A stretch of 64,000 bases of DNA, taken from positions 2,473,501-2,537,500 of the forward strand of contig JAUMIR010000012.1 of assembly GCA_030847615.1 (NCBI GenBank), written 5' to 3'. The notes beneath the pieces are model-generated. The model did no database searches. It worked only from the letters and a program-made list of their open reading frames with translations, and was not told where the DNA came from. The DNA comes from Gambelia wislizenii. Lineage: Eukaryota; Chordata; Lepidosauria; Squamata; Crotaphytidae. The position numbers were made by a program, and so were the translations under genes. Numbering within the stretch: position 1 is the first letter of the stretch; each line of letters begins with the position of its first letter. Below are positions 27,914-41,400 of this stretch, in pieces.

Positions 27914-28253
27914 ATGGCAACACTCACCATGCATTCTTCAGTAGGGGCATGATGCAAACATGAACTAAACATTGGAAAGTATTTGGAACTAAGTCTCCTA
28001 ACTTTCCATCACCTGAACGCAACTTCTTCTGCCCAACAGCTACCACACTGGGCAGGATATGACCAAAGCATGAGAGATTCGTCTTCAGAAATAGTTTGTT
28101 CCTGATAAAGTTCTTAGAAGCTCATTCATCATTAATTTTAAAAAGCAACTAGAAACCATTATTCATATTCTCAATTTAGTCCTGTTTTGTTACATTGCTT
28201 TGAAATGTAGCTTTATTCCCTCATTGCCAGAAAAAGTAACTTTGCACAGGTAA

Positions 28254-28430
28254 AATTCAAAGACACAGCCATGTTAGCTTGGATCACTTTGCAAAGGGAC
28301 CTTGTAGCACCTTATCTGAGAGAGAAGTTGGCAGCTGAAGCTTTCGTAGACTTGAGTCTACTTCATCAGGTGTATCAACACCAGTGCTACCAACGTCTTT
28401 CTCTCAGTCTCAAAGGTGCTGCAAGATCCC
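28254..28430. mobile_element. 'gtagcacctt' repeat flanked by a 13-bp direct repeat
   Basis: TTTGCACAGGTAA occurs at 28241-28253 and 28431-28443. Between them lie 'gcaaagggaccttgtagcac' and its inverted partner 'caaaggtgctgcaagatccc'. Related pieces lie at 31108-31310 and 55380-55530. The class is uncertain: the inverted arms suggest a DNA element, while the 13-bp duplication is more like a retroposon. Confidence 0.55.
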
Positions 28431-28614
28431 TTTGCACAGGTAAGTAATGTGGTTTGCAAGTAGTTGCTTCCTAGGTAGGGCTACAATGCCTTTCACAAAA
28501 ACACCAGGATGTTTATTCTAAGAATATAGGTGCATTTTTGCTAGCACAGATCAAAAGCCTACATAGTCCAGTGCCCTGTTTCCAAGCGGAATCTGGTACC
28601 TTTAGAGTGTTTAG

Positions 28615-28827
28615 ACCCCCTCCCTAGTATTGGACTAGGACTCAGAAAAACAGGGTTTGAATCTCCACTTGGCCACGGAAACCCACTTAGTGACCTTGGC
28701 CAAATCACCGTCTCTCAGCCTCAGAAAGGCCATGGCAACACACACACCCCAAACAAATTCTGCCAAGAAAACCCCTAATAGTGCCACCATAAGTCAGTAA
28801 CGACTTGAAGACACACAACAACAAATC
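28615..28827 (+). repeat. Sauria-type SINE
   Basis: tRNA-like head ('ttggactaggactcagaaaa', 'ggtttgaatctcc'), 'tctcagcctcagaaaggcca' body, then 'accataagtcagtaacgact' and an ACAACAACAAA tail. Confidence 0.8.
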
Positions 28828-28849
28828 TCTTTACACCAACCTTCCTAAC

Positions 28850-29040
28850 CCTTAAGATCCTGGGGGCAGGGGGAGGCTTTCGTGCTCCCACCACTCTCAC
28901 AGGCCTGTCTGGGGAGGACATGGGACAGAGTCTTCTTGGTAGCTGCTCCCAGACTATAGAATTCTCTGCCATGGGAGGCAAGGCTGACCCTTTGATGATT
29001 AGTTGTAGTGGAAATTCTTGAAGTCTCAGTTGTGCAGCAA
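28850..29040 (-). repeat. L2-like LINE fragment
   Basis: Contains 'gtgctcccaccactctcaca' and 'gtagctgctcccagactata', a mix of the LINE blocks seen at 8800-9050 and 35750-36090. Confidence 0.5.
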
Positions 29041-31107
29041 TCATTTCACATCTGGATACAGGGACATAGCCAGAAACTTCTGCAATCCCAGGGAACGGTC
29101 ATGTGAAGGGCCTCATAGGTTGTTCAGTAAGTCAACGGGGGGTGGTATATCACTCATCCTAGCATAGGTCTAGGCTACACTAGAGCCAAAATGGGATTGC
29201 GGCCTCTGACACCCTTCCGGTCCTGCCTTGAATCCCAATTTTCCCATAGACCCTTGTGGCACATCCCTGCTAGCCTCCATGCTCAACTGCAAAGGGGTTT
29301 GGGGCCATTCCCCCACCCTGTCAACTCAATGACATAATGTCACCTCCACTTCTGGGATTCAACCTAGACACCAATTATTTTTGCAATCTTTCCAGGGTTT
29401 GGGTGTTTTTGGAGGGCAAAGAGAACCCAAGCACCATGTTTTGGTGGCAATATGGGTGGTTTTTCAGCCTTTGGTGCTAAACGTTTAGTCAAATTGGATA
29501 CGGAGGAAGGGGTGTGGGAACGCCAGGGGTCTCCTAGCTACTTTTGAGAGCCACAAAACCAGGTACCAATGGCCAGATGGGGCACACTTTCCCCACCCCC
29601 AACTACTGCAACTTGGTGCAACTAATATAAATGTGTATTTTCCCCTTCTCTGTTCCTTTTCCCCATACTGAATTCTACACTGTAGGTCCTTTGGGGGCAG
29701 GGACCCGTCCACTCATATTTTGTCGTTCCCCATCATATTGTCCATCTGCACACCTGCTAACATCAGTAAGGGGTGGGAAGTCCCCAAATTATATTGCAGG
29801 TGCACCCCATCCAGCATCTGAAAAGGCACAAGAGCCTGGAATATAAGCAATACACGTTTAATTCTGACAAGACACTTAATTCTGACAAAACCCCACCTTT
29901 TCTACGGTTTCATTGACCACCACATTTCCGCGACAAGGGAAGAAAAGGGCACAGATACAAGAACTTTTTTTTTTATGATACAACAGTACAAATGATAAAT
30001 TATATCCATACAATAAAAGTTCAATAGCACAAATTCAGTCAAAACGAACCTGCTCCCATTGTTATTAAAGACATTAGCTTCGAAAATGCTTGTGTATGTG
30101 TTATGTCTTGTGTCTGCCTGTCTTTTACGTCTTCAAGATTCTGCAATACCAAACGAGGTATTCCTCTACTTTTTGATGAAATGTCAGTATATAGTATACA
30201 TTTTTTAAAAAAAAAGTTTAATGGTTCCCACAAGAGGGGGAAATGATTGGCTTCCAAACAGTTTCTCTCAAGACAAGGTGCTTCCAGAAAAAACATAGTG
30301 AGGAGTTGCCCTGTCTGAAACACTAAGTTTCATGGGGACCTACAGGGATTAGCGGAGAGCTTGTACTGCAGGGCGCAGCACAAAGGTTCCACGGGCAGAA
30401 ATACGCTACATCTCTTCCTCAACATTTCCCCCCTTGACCCCAGAATCACAGTGTTGCCACTGCAGCCTCCCCCAATGGAGAGCAGAGGAAATTGGAGAAA
30501 TATTTGGCTATGTCTCCACAGCTAGATGCAAACTGATAACATCGTCCACCAGAGTCTCAGTAGCTGATGTGTAATTATTTTGCGTTTGGCTACAGGGACA
30601 CAGCCAGACAATTCTCCCATCCCTCCCACTTCCCACCAACCACTGGGGAAGGCTACTGCAGTGAAACAGCAAGTTTGCGAGAGCTTTGGAGGGTGGAAGA
30701 GAATACCGCCACCTCCGCAATGAACAAAAGAAGGCATACGCAGATGTACCTTGGACTTATGTCACTAACAGGATGGCAGCCACTGTCTTTTGTTAGTAAC
30801 CAACCCATGTTCCCCAACCTCAGTTTTTATCCTCCTTGTTACTGATAAAGGGTGTGAAAGGAGACAAAATGACTCCACATTGCTTAGAAGATCAGTAGCA
30901 TCAGGAGCTGGTCCTTCAAATGCACCCACAGTCAGAGGGCTGCCCCATCACCATCCAAAGAGCTTTTATATACTGAGGCTGCTGCACATAAAATACTGAC
31001 TTTCCTATTGTTAAGACAAATGGCAAAGGGTAAACAGGATCCCACCTCCCCTCCTCCAGAAGGAATCCTGTTCCCACCTAAACTGTGGTCAAAGGATACA
31101 AACAGAT
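29041..31107. other. Intergenic between B9D1 and EPN2, no gene seen
   Basis: No convincing exon. The stretch 29950-30340 is AT-rich and repeat-free and could belong to a very long EPN2 3' UTR. 30500-30740 and 30880-31080 are unclassified. Confidence 0.4.
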
Positions 31108-31310
31108 AGGGAAAGGAGTCTCGTGGGATCTTTTAAGACTAACCAGTTTATTTCGGCACAAGGTTCAGCAGACTGCACCATGCTTCTTCGGAGGCATCTC
31201 AAGAAGTGGGCATGAAAGCTCACGCCAAAATAAAATGCATCTAAGAAGTGGGCTTAGTCCATGCAAGCTCACACTGAAATAAATTGATTAGTCTTTCCTT
31301 TTTGCTACTA
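31108..31310. repeat. 'aaataaattgattagtcttt' repeat
   Basis: Has 'actaaccagtttatttcggc' near the left end and 'cactgaaataaattgattag' near the right, so it is palindromic and related to 28254-28430. Internally 'aagaagtgggcatgaaagct' and 'aagaagtgggcttagtccat' are an approximate direct repeat. Confidence 0.45.
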
Positions 31311-32280
31311 AAACAGACAATGACAGCCATCTAATTAGGGTTAAAGGAGACATCTATGTCTATGTTTAAGGCTCACCTGGTTCTCTCCTACACCAAGTTT
31401 AACTAAGAATTTATTTTTAAATTTGGGGGTTTGTAAAGCTTAAGCTGGATATTCCCAAACAAATCCTAGTCATGGCTATAAGAAATTCTTTCAATATATG
31501 GATCCTTCTATATATGGGTCTACTCTAGCTGGCAGTAGAAACTGGATTTAGGCCTTAGCCTCCTACAGCTGGAATTTATTTATTATTAGTTGTTTATAAA
31601 TGATGATAAGAGATCACCTTGATTTAAAACAATCCAGCCCGTTAACCAACTTCAGATCCTGATTAGGCAGAAAAACCATCAGCTGGAACCACAGAGCTAA
31701 AGCATTGTTACAAAAAGAAGATTAGCTCCAGGGACAGAGTGTGCAGTTAAGGGTACATCAACACAACATTACACCAGTCCCCAGCAAGACTGTTCACCTG
31801 CCTGCCTTGAACGACAAGTTCACTGTGTACAATAAACACCTTTTGAAACAATCCTGATGTAAGAAATAGGCCGTAGGATTCATGACTTCCAAGCCACTGA
31901 CTTTTCTGCGAAAACCTAAAAGTAACTTCTAGCAAGGCCTTTTACAGCATGGAAGGGAATCACAGCAGTGTCCTAGCACAACTCCCACTCATTTCTGATG
32001 GCACTGTAGTGGATGGTGTTCCTGCTAGAAATGAAATTTTCCCCATGCTCTCTGCCTTTGTCCCACACTGTATTTCAGTTTCTTAATAGCAAGATATTAC
32101 TAATTGATATACACCCCATTTTGTGTTGTGGGTTTAAAATTATCCAAGGATAACAGTAATAAATCTTGGGTCAATCTGACTAATAATGCTAATATTGTGG
32201 AATACCCCCTTCCCTTTCAAAAGCATTCATCACATTATTTGGCTCCCGTGTCAGTGGGGTGCGGAGTTTCATTGCAGCTT
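31311..32280. other. Intergenic, no gene seen
   Basis: No recognised repeat. Contains AT-rich single-copy-looking text. Confidence 0.35.
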
Positions 32281-32291
32281 TTCAGCAAGGC

Positions 32292-32297
32292 TTTATT
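32292..32297 (-). promoter_or_regulatory. EPN2: Candidate EPN2 polyadenylation signal
   Basis: Minus-strand AATAAA, the nearest canonical signal I find downstream of the EPN2 stop. It implies a 3' UTR of about 2.7 kb. Confidence 0.4.
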
Positions 32298-35021
32298 GGA
32301 ACCCCATTAAGTAGGTTCAGCGCTCTGGAGACCTGCTTTAAAGTTAGCCACAACCTGGCATGGATTCATATCCCGCTGGCATGGGTCTGCCATTTGCCAC
32401 TGTTGGGACTCATGGCAGCGGGAGAAAAGAAATTAGATTAAACCGATTTCATGTTTTGAAGGAGAGCATACCCTCAAACAAGAAATGTTTCAAATATAGT
32501 TAACTACGCTGTTTAAAAATTCAGTGGGGAATACCCAAGACTTGTGTACAATGGGCTGCCCACTCACTCCCCAAAATTCAACAAATAGGAAACACACTCA
32601 CATTCTCCAAAATTAGTTTGGCTCCCATTTGTTGCAGAATGTTCCAGAAGCAAAGGGGTTGCCTTCGACAAGGGCCAAAAAGAATCTAAGGAAAGGATGA
32701 GGAAATTACGGACCTGCCAGGCGATTCTGGACCAGTTCCTAGAGACTCCCGGCCAACAGCACCAATGCTAAAGGATTACAGGAGGGGAAATCCAACATGT
32801 CTGGAAGGGTTCACCCTGTCCTAATCTAGGGTTGTCAAAGCATTCCTTTTGTTGCTCAGGAAAAAAGTTACTTCTGTTGTGGCGTGTTAAAGATGGAAAG
32901 ATCAAAATGTCTGGGTGAGATGAAAATAGGAAAATACAACTGAAAATCACTGTGGGAAACTCTACCGCTAGCCTTTTTGATGTCATGGCTGGTTCCTTAA
33001 CGCGAGACACCTTAACCAGCAACTGAGCCATTATGGCTATGGGCCATTAGCCTCCACACGTGATTCGGGTATCTCACCATGCTGGTCTGACACCAGAGAT
33101 TCCATCCAATCAACAGAACAGAAGTCAGAAAATTAAGGTGTTTTTTAAAACAAAAAACAGAAGACACCATCCGGCAACAACTGTTCAACTGCACACAAGG
33201 GAGCTACTAAAACAATGGTTATTCCTCTCAGCTGCAGGACATGTACGTGTGTGTGTGTGTGTATGTGTGTGTGTGCGTTGCACATTTGGAAGCCAAGTTC
33301 ATTTTTACAGTTGCCATTTTTTTTCAAGAAAGCAAAATTTCCAAGTAGGTAATGACGACTTACTCCTGAGTATGGCTTAATGAGAACAACGAGGCTGAAG
33401 AATCAATGTTCATGTTGCAATGAAGACTGTAAACAGAGCCGGTTATTAGCATCTTTAGTTAGAGGAATTTAGTTGATTAAAATTAACATTCATACAACCG
33501 TGTCGTTTTTTTTTCTTTAAAAGTTTCCCAAAGTATTACAAGAGAGAAGTAGTCTCTTCTTTCATGATCTTCTGTCTATAAAAGGTTTTCCCAGAGTCTT
33601 TCCCCTCAAGCTGGAGGAGACTTCATCATAAAACAGGGAAGGAGGAAAGGCAACTGTAGTGTTTTCCTTTTAAATTTCATCTTAAGGTCATATTCCACTC
33701 GAAATTTTATGCCACAGGAGTGTTTCGATTTTTCATTAAAACTCTTTGTTCAAAAGCAGTGTGTCAATATTCCCTTTTAAACTCTTTTTATGGAAACCAA
33801 GAGCTAAAATATTTATATATATAAATAAGCGGGCACTGAATCGTTAAAAAAAAAGACAGTATCCTACTTTTTCAGCTAGACCTGTTCAGTCTACCAAAGC
33901 TACAGACTGTTAAATAAGGACAACATTATAAAAAGTAGCAAGAGTGAAACTGAGCGCCAACCTTGTCAGCTCAAATTCAAAATGGTACTTTTTTTTTCCT
34001 TTTAAAAGTGCAAAAGTATACAAGAATAACTGCATAATAACAACATCGTTGCAAATTAGTTCCCCAACTTGCCCCCACAAAGGTGAATTTCCGTATCACC
34101 CCTCTGTTTGCCCTCCTTTCTTTTCCCTTCCTGTTTTTAGCCTGTGTTGTAAGTCAAAAGCAGAAAACAAGAACACACGGACAATAATTTCCAAACAAAG
34201 TCACTAACGGACAAGCACAGAGCCCCAAACACTCCTGAACAATAGGACAGCATGCTAGCTGTTCTCACAGAAGTCCTTGGCGAGTCCTTTCCGAGTGTGG
34301 AAATATCAACACTGAATACACCTGTAGGACGTCTTCTGTTCCTCTTCTGACGTGCCTGCCTTTTGCATCAAGTTCAAACCTGCCTGCTCCCCACCTGGGC
34401 AGTTTCGTAGTACATTTCAGTTTCCAAGGAAATATATAATTTCTGTGCACACCAAATTTCTCCTCTTTTTCTTCTTGCTAAGATGGATAAGGACTATGGG
34501 TGCGCCAACAGTCTAGAAGAGTACATAGTTATGTGCAAATGCATTCTTCTCTACCACTTGAGTCTCAAACCTATCATTTATGAGCCAAGGGTTCTGACAG
34601 ACTTGGGTCGTAGCCACTGCAACTTGGGTCCAGCTTGCGGACTATAAAATGTAGCAAAGGGGACTATTTAAAATGGCCGGTTCTTCCTATAATATTGAAA
34701 TGTGTAACAAAAAACAGGCAGGGAGGAGTGGGGGGGAACCTAACTTTGGCGACAAAATAAATCTTTTTTTTAAAAAAAAAAACTTGTATGCAATGCTCTC
34801 ACAAGCCCTGGGTGGAGAAGTATGTTCTGCAGCAAATGCTAGGTTTAAACGGTGAGGAGTGAGAGATCTATTCTGTAAACTGCAAATCTAGTTCTTCCCC
34901 CAAACACACGCACACACACGCAAGGTCTTTTGCACACAGTTCAGCCCAAGCCGGCCTCAGACGTCACACTCAGTTCCACGATCCTTTCACCAGGTTAAGG
35001 TCCACGTACGCCAGGGGACCC
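32298..35021 (-). other. EPN2: EPN2 probable 3' UTR
   Basis: About 2.7 kb of largely repeat-free DNA downstream of the stop, with several T- or A-rich runs and one (GT)n microsatellite at about 33247-33276. Freedom from the SINEs and MITEs that crowd both sides supports transcribed, constrained sequence. Confidence 0.5.
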
Positions 35022-35407
35022 TTATAGAAGGAAAGGGTTAGTAGTGTTTGCAGGCTGGGAGACAGCAGGGGTGATTCCAGTACTGTGCAAGGGGGCCACC
35101 ATCGGCCCCACAAGGCCCACACTTATCCCCGGCGGGCCCATTCTGGCAAGAGATGCCACCGTGCCCATGGCTGGCATGGGTGCCATTGCCACCGCTACTG
35201 GCGCCATGGACGGGAGAGGTAGGGGCTCCACACCTATGGCCGGGACGGCAGTGAAAGACGGGCTGCTCCCCATGACAGGACTCGACCGCATCTGGTTGAG
35301 AGTGAGGGGCTGAGGCTGATTCACTTGGAAGGGGTTGACCAGTGCTGGAACAGAGGAAGAGGAGGAAGAGGAGGAAGAACCAGCAGCAGCAGCCGAGGCC
35401 ACCGTTC
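35022..35407 (-). CDS. EPN2: EPN2 coding exon 8 (terminal)
   Basis: Encodes residue 480 (completed Gly) to 607. It starts GTVASAAAAG followed by nine serines, then VPALVNPFQVNQPQPLTLNQ, and ends TTNPFLL with TAA at 35024-35022. The run of Ala4 and Ser9 has no counterpart in the human protein as I remember it (APATSAPVNPF) and comes from a purine-rich imperfect triplet repeat. Acceptor CATCCCTAG. Confidence 0.94.
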
Positions 35408-38400
35408 CTAGGGATGAGACGAGAGGCAAGAGAGAGAGAGAAAGAGAGAAGTCCAATCTGTGAGTGCACTTCCGCTTGGAAGGAAAGCCGCTGTATATTT
35501 TATTTATTTATTTCATTTATATGCCGCCATTTCTCCCTAGATGGGACCCCAGGCGGCTTCCATAAAACAACAGATTAAAAATAGAATAGATACAATCAAA
35601 ATATTGTACAATCCAATTAAAACATATAAAATCTAAAACATACCAGATAAAACAAACCCTGCTGCCTATATGTTAAAAGCCTGCATGAAAATAAAAGTCT
35701 TTGCCTGCCGGCAAAAAGAAATCAGGGAGGCGGGCAGCCTAGCCTCCCATGGAAGGGTGTTCCAGAGGGTGGGAGCAACCACTGAGAAGGCTCTCTCTCT
35801 TGTGTCCTCACCAAGCGAGCCTGTGATGGTGGCAGGCAGAAGTCAAGAACTCTGCAGATATCCCCGTTTCCCCACAAGATACTCAATTATCCAATGAGTG
35901 TCAGAAACATGGCTTGGGTCCAGGCGATTTGAAGGACCGTACCTCCTTTAATGAGCCCATGAGAGTGCTAAGTACACGTAACGAGGCCCTCCTCTGCATC
36001 CCACCATCTTCCCACCTTCGTTTGGTGGGAACAAGGGAGACGGGGCCTTCTCGGTGGCTACTCCCAGACTCTGGAATTCTCTCCCTAGGGAGGCCAGGAT
36101 GGCCCCGTCCTTGCTCTCCTCCCACCAGTAAGTTAAAATATTTCCATGCCGTCAGGCTTTTAGAAACTGTCTGGGATGGGCTATTTTTAAGGTTTGTAGA
36201 TAGTCTTTTAATGAATTTTAATGTTTTTAACTTTCTGAATTGCTTTTAAAATACATTTCCTTATTGGGAGAAAGCTGGGATATAAATGAATAAAATAGTG
36301 ACGACAACAACATTAATAATTATATGTTTTCACTGCTTTACATTAAATGCTTTACATCATTAGTACGACTCCAAGAGACCAGGATTCTTGGGGAATCCTG
36401 AGGAGACCAGCGGATGGGCAAAGTGTGGCCATGGGCCGCATACGGCCCCTCAGGGCTCTTTGAGTAACCCCTAGAGATTTTTTTTTATTTCAAAATGCCC
36501 CCCCAGGGAGTGTGGAACATATTTCCACCATATTTGGAGGCCTCCTGGGTTCCATAGAGGTCAAAAACCATTTTTGAAAACCCTCCCCATTTTTTTTGCT
36601 CCCCAAATGCCCTCTATGCATGGGAGGCATTTCCACCACATCCCGCCCCTGGGCCAGTTTATGCCCCAGAGAGGACCTGTTTTAAAAACAGGAAGTGACC
36701 AGGAAGTGACTTCTGCTCACTTCCTATAGTTTAAAACAAAAGGCCTTTCCAGGGTGTAAAATGGTCCAGGAAGGCCCAAATACATGGTGAGGATGGCTCC
36801 ATGTCTCCTAGAAGACATTTTGGGGAGATAGGTTGTGGTCTTTTCATTTGTTCTTCTTTGGTGGGAGTGGGAACGGGGGGTGCAGCCCTTCAAGGTCTTC
36901 TGGAAGGCTACCACAACCCCCTAAATGTAGGTTGCCCATCTTTGGGCTAAGTGGACCCCACTGGTTTAACTCCTGATTTTCACAGGTTTTACTTTAAATT
37001 TTTAAGAGCCACGGTTTTACGTTCAAACATACAGCAAATTCACTCTCCATATCAAGATGTACCTGGAGCCAAGAAAGGGTTCAGTGAAGGTGCTGGTTGA
37101 GGCGGTTTCGATACCAGTGAATCCAGGTTCACCAGAGCAGCATTAGGGCCCAAGAAGGATTCTGGGGTTTTCCGAGCCACACTCTGTTTACTTGAGGCTG
37201 AGTTCACAGGTTGGGACTCAAAGAGGTCAGGACTGGTTGTACCACTGTTCTGGGCTGACAGAGTGGAGCTGGAATCCGCTGGAACAAAACATGACCATCT
37301 TTTTTGTAAAAGACGTTTCTTCTGCGTCAAAGTATGTTCTTATACAAAATAAGATACTCTGCTCATTACTTCCCTTCCTTTTTTCTTTTTATGGAAGTCA
37401 TAAGCAGCAACCCAAAGGAGCTCATTTCCAAGAAAATGCATGGAGGACTTGAGACATCACCTTGAAAGTAGGTATAAGGGAAGTTATGGCTTCTTTCCAC
37501 CAGACAGCCTTCAACCTGGGAACTGTTCTAGTCTTCAATGTCCCTCTGCCCCCAACACTTCACTCCATGGGCCCATTTTTTTAAGGATATTTTTTAAAAA
37601 AAAATCTAAAGTAGGCCAGACAGGAGTCCTAGCCATCTTGGAGAAGTAGTTCAGAATTCTATAACTGTGTTTACAGGATAAGGTAATAGAAAGTTTCTAC
37701 AGACTGACCTTGGTATCCTTCTTTAGAATGTTGTTGGATACAGACACGGATTAACTGTCTCTATGGAGAAGACATTCAGAAGCATCAGATTTTTGGCACC
37801 CCCCCTTGCCTCCGGCTGTTACACTGCTGTTCACAAAATGATGCATTTGGCCATGCCCCTGAGCAGTAGTGCTGCATTTAAGAACCTGACCCATCTCTGG
37901 CTAGAGCAGGCACACTGTTTTACCAAAGTTTGAGGTCACCGTTGTGTGCCTTCAAGTCATTTCCGACTTAGGGCAAGCCTAAGGCGAAACTATCAAAGGG
38001 TTTTTTCTTGGCAAGATTTGTTCAGAGGAGGTTTGCCCTTGCCTTCCTCTCAGGTTGAGAGAGTGTGACCTGGCCAAGGTCACCCAGTGGGTTGTCATGG
38101 CTGAGCAGGAATTCGAACCAGTCATAATCAAAACCACTACACTACGCTGGCACTCTTTACCAAAGAACATAGCTATAAATACATTGGAAGGGGCCAAGTC
38201 AGGCATGTTTTCCTTCTTAGAACCAAATGATTTTGCTATCACCCACTGGTGGAAATCTACTCAAATTGATAGTGGGCTTTCCCCAGCTATTGCCAGGAAG
38301 GGAAGGGTCCACTTTTCAGTGGGAGAGCACAGACCCTCTTCAGAAGGTCCCAGCTACAATCTCTAGCAGGTCCACTTTAAAAGAACAAGTAAACTGGTGA

Positions 38401-41400
38401 TGGCAAAGAAAACTCGACCTCTCTGATCCCCTGGAAAACTGTTACCATATTCATGCATTCATCTATCCAAATGTATATCCCATCTTTCTACTAATAAGGG
38501 ATCCAAGGCATCTTACAAAATATAAAATAAAAATTAGTTTGTTTGTTTGTTTATTTCATTTACATGCCGCCTTTCTCCCAAAATGGGACCCAAAGCAGCT
38601 TCTAGAGATACTTCAGCTAAAATATGTACTATTACAAATTTTTAAAAAAATCAGTTCTATTAAATAGAATAGTGATGGGGAAAGTCCAGTCCATGTGCTA
38701 TAACAGTGTAGTGTGATAAGACCCCAAACCTCAAATATGGGGTGGCAACAGAAGCACCGACCATATTCTTGCTGATTCCCCACTCCTTAAGAGTTGCAAA
38801 AGTGGAAGAACATTTGTCCACATGTCCCAAGGAAAAAGGGTTCAGAGAGAATCCAGTAAGAACAACAGCTGAAGTGGAAGAGAGCCACACGTAGCACTGA
38901 CCCATGATGACTCCTGCCCATTTCAGTGGCATATGCCAAGTAGTGGCGTCCAACAGGGAACTACTTTTGTTTCCCTTCCAAACTCTTCGCTTGGTGTTTC
39001 TAACCAGTAGAGCAATGACAAGCCAAATTTCTACAACATCCTTTGCCCAATTTATCCTCAACTGAATTTACTGCAGACGCAACAATCTCAAGCATCTCCA
39101 CAGTTTGGACTGACAGAGCAGAAAGGCACATCTTGATTACAATTATCAAAAGGACAAGAAGTTCAGAACACAGGACAGAAAACATGCTTTCAAAACTCTT
39201 TCCAAAACACTGACATTTTACCTAAGTCCCAATATTCTTGAGATTAATCCCTGCATAGCGTCTTTCCTGAGTGGAGGGAGGAAGGGAAGATGACATGCTA
39301 ATAAAAGATTCCAACACTATTGATGTTCAATGTTGATTAAACACATACCTTGTTTTTTAGCAGTTCGAAGGCTGTCGAATTCAGAAAAGTCATCTTTAAT
39401 TGTCCCGTTCAAATTGCTGAAGAGGTCAAAGGATTTACTACCTGCAGGGGAGAACAACAGCACTGTACCATTTCCTGTCTACAGCCCAGGACTGTAGAGA
39501 AACTGACAACATCACTTCCTCATCTGTCACACCAGAAGCTGCCCTGTTCATACCAGGATCGGGACTGGTAATTCTTTCGAATTAGCAGGAATAAAGAATA
39601 CACTCTGTGCAGGAAGGTGTATTCATCTGTTTCATTCAACCTGACACAGATAATGTCAGACTTCTGTCCTAATAAAGATATTTGCTCTTAAGAGATGAAA
39701 AGGCCATTATTCATTGAGTGAGCACAGGATGAGAGCTTCAAAAGTCCAGTGGCCATTTCAGTAACATGACTGCCTGAATCCTATGCCCAGAAAAGAGATG
39801 AACAGTAATCTAATTGTTTGTAATGCCTCCATTACCCAAGACAGGCTTGTAATATGTTTAAATACTGGATCCATAAGAACATGAATCCACACTACACAAA
39901 CAATCTAGGTTGAAACTGGATTGTGTGCATGGCTCCTTCCTATAGAATCCTGGGATCTGTTGTTTTGCAAGGTATTTAGCCTTCTCTGTCAAAAAGTGCC
40001 AGTGCCTCACCAAACTACAAACCCCAGGATTCCACAGGAAGGAGCCATGCAAACAATCCAGTTTCAACCTGGATTATTTCTCTAGTGTGTATGCCCACAA
40101 AAAGATTCTTCACAATCCTCGCTCATAGGAAAGAATGGAAGAAACATGAAGAAGGTTTGTGTTCAGACCAGGCTGTGGAAGGCTTTGGGAGCTACAACTC
40201 CCAGAATCCACAGCTAGGATGGCCTCTGGTCACGCTGGCTGGAGAGGACTGTGGGAGCTGTATTCCACAAAATGAGTATTTCCAAGCTGGGATTGAGATC
40301 AACCAAGGACCTGCAGCCAAGCCACTTCCCCCAGAAGGAACAGGAGAACGAAATGCAAAAACACCACTGACCAGAAGCAGAAACAGGCTTATTTGGAGGT
40401 GCTGGTCCCCAAGGGTCAGCCTTTGATGCCACAGAGGAGGGCTGGGAGGGAGCCCAAGGGTCTACATTCTTTGGGAGAGGCTGGGCAGCAGAGGACGTAG
40501 CTGGGGCTCCCCACGGATCAACGGAGGCTGCTGGTTTGGCACCTGTAGGCAAAAAGAAAGGAATCTCCAGTTATGCAATGAAGCACACTTTAAAAAAAAA
40601 AGATTACATTTTAGGATCAGCCAAGAAAAAAAGACGACTAAGACTCTGAGGGGCAACTATGAAGTAGGTAAGATTCTCAAATGTAAAGATAAATCACTGA
40701 ATATCAATGTCAGGATCATCCATGCCATAACATGCCATGGACTGCTAAAAAGACAAAATGAATGGGTCCTAGAGCAATTCTCCTTAGAAGCCAAAATGAC
40801 TAAACTGAGACTAACATACTTCAGACGTATCATGGGACAATGTGAATGACTGGAAAAGATAATGTTTGGTAAAGTGGAAGGCAGCGGGCAAAGAGGGAGA
40901 CCAAACTAAGGTGGATGGATTCAGTCAAGAAAGCCACGGCTGCTGCCCCTGAGTTTGTAAGACCTGAGCAGGGCTGTTAATAGCAGGACCTGTTGAAGTT
41001 CTCTCCTTCATAGGGTTGCCATACATCCAAACCACCCTGACAGCACTGAAAAGCAACGACACCCAACAGTTCTCTGGGTGGCCCAGAAAATACTTCAACA
41101 AAGAAATGGATGTAATGGGAATTTACTTCTAGCTATTCTATTCTTAAGGCGCTCAGATACTAGTGGCGAAAGGAGGCCTAGGAAGAAAAATGAAGGAATG
41201 AAACATTGCCTGGCCAGAAGCGTCTTTTACCAAGAAATGTACTTTGATATTCAGATACTTTGTATTCTATTGTATTCTACTGTTGATATGGTCAGTTGAC
41301 TAATCAATAAATTTGTTGTTTGTTTGTTTTACCAAAAAATGAAACACCTCAGCTTAAAAAGGTTTTGTTTTCTCCCCTAAGGCCTAGGTAAGTTCTGCAG

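Larger units (their letters stand above)
35408..37062 (-). other. EPN2: EPN2 last intron: L2-like LINE and hAT element
   Basis: Holds an L2-like LINE 3' region at 35505-36290 and a 537-bp hAT element at 36408-36944. Together they fill most of the intron. Confidence 0.6.
37279..39348 (-). other. EPN2: EPN2 intron 6
   Basis: No coding sequence. Holds a Sauria-type SINE (37941-38156), a LINE tail (38535-38620) and a right-terminus scrap of the palindromic MITE family near 38697-38722. Confidence 0.6.

Noticed and set aside
35038..35469. Alternative-frame ORF over the last EPN2 exon
   Set aside because: The frame ending TTNPFLL matches epsin 2 exactly; the other frame is a shadow.
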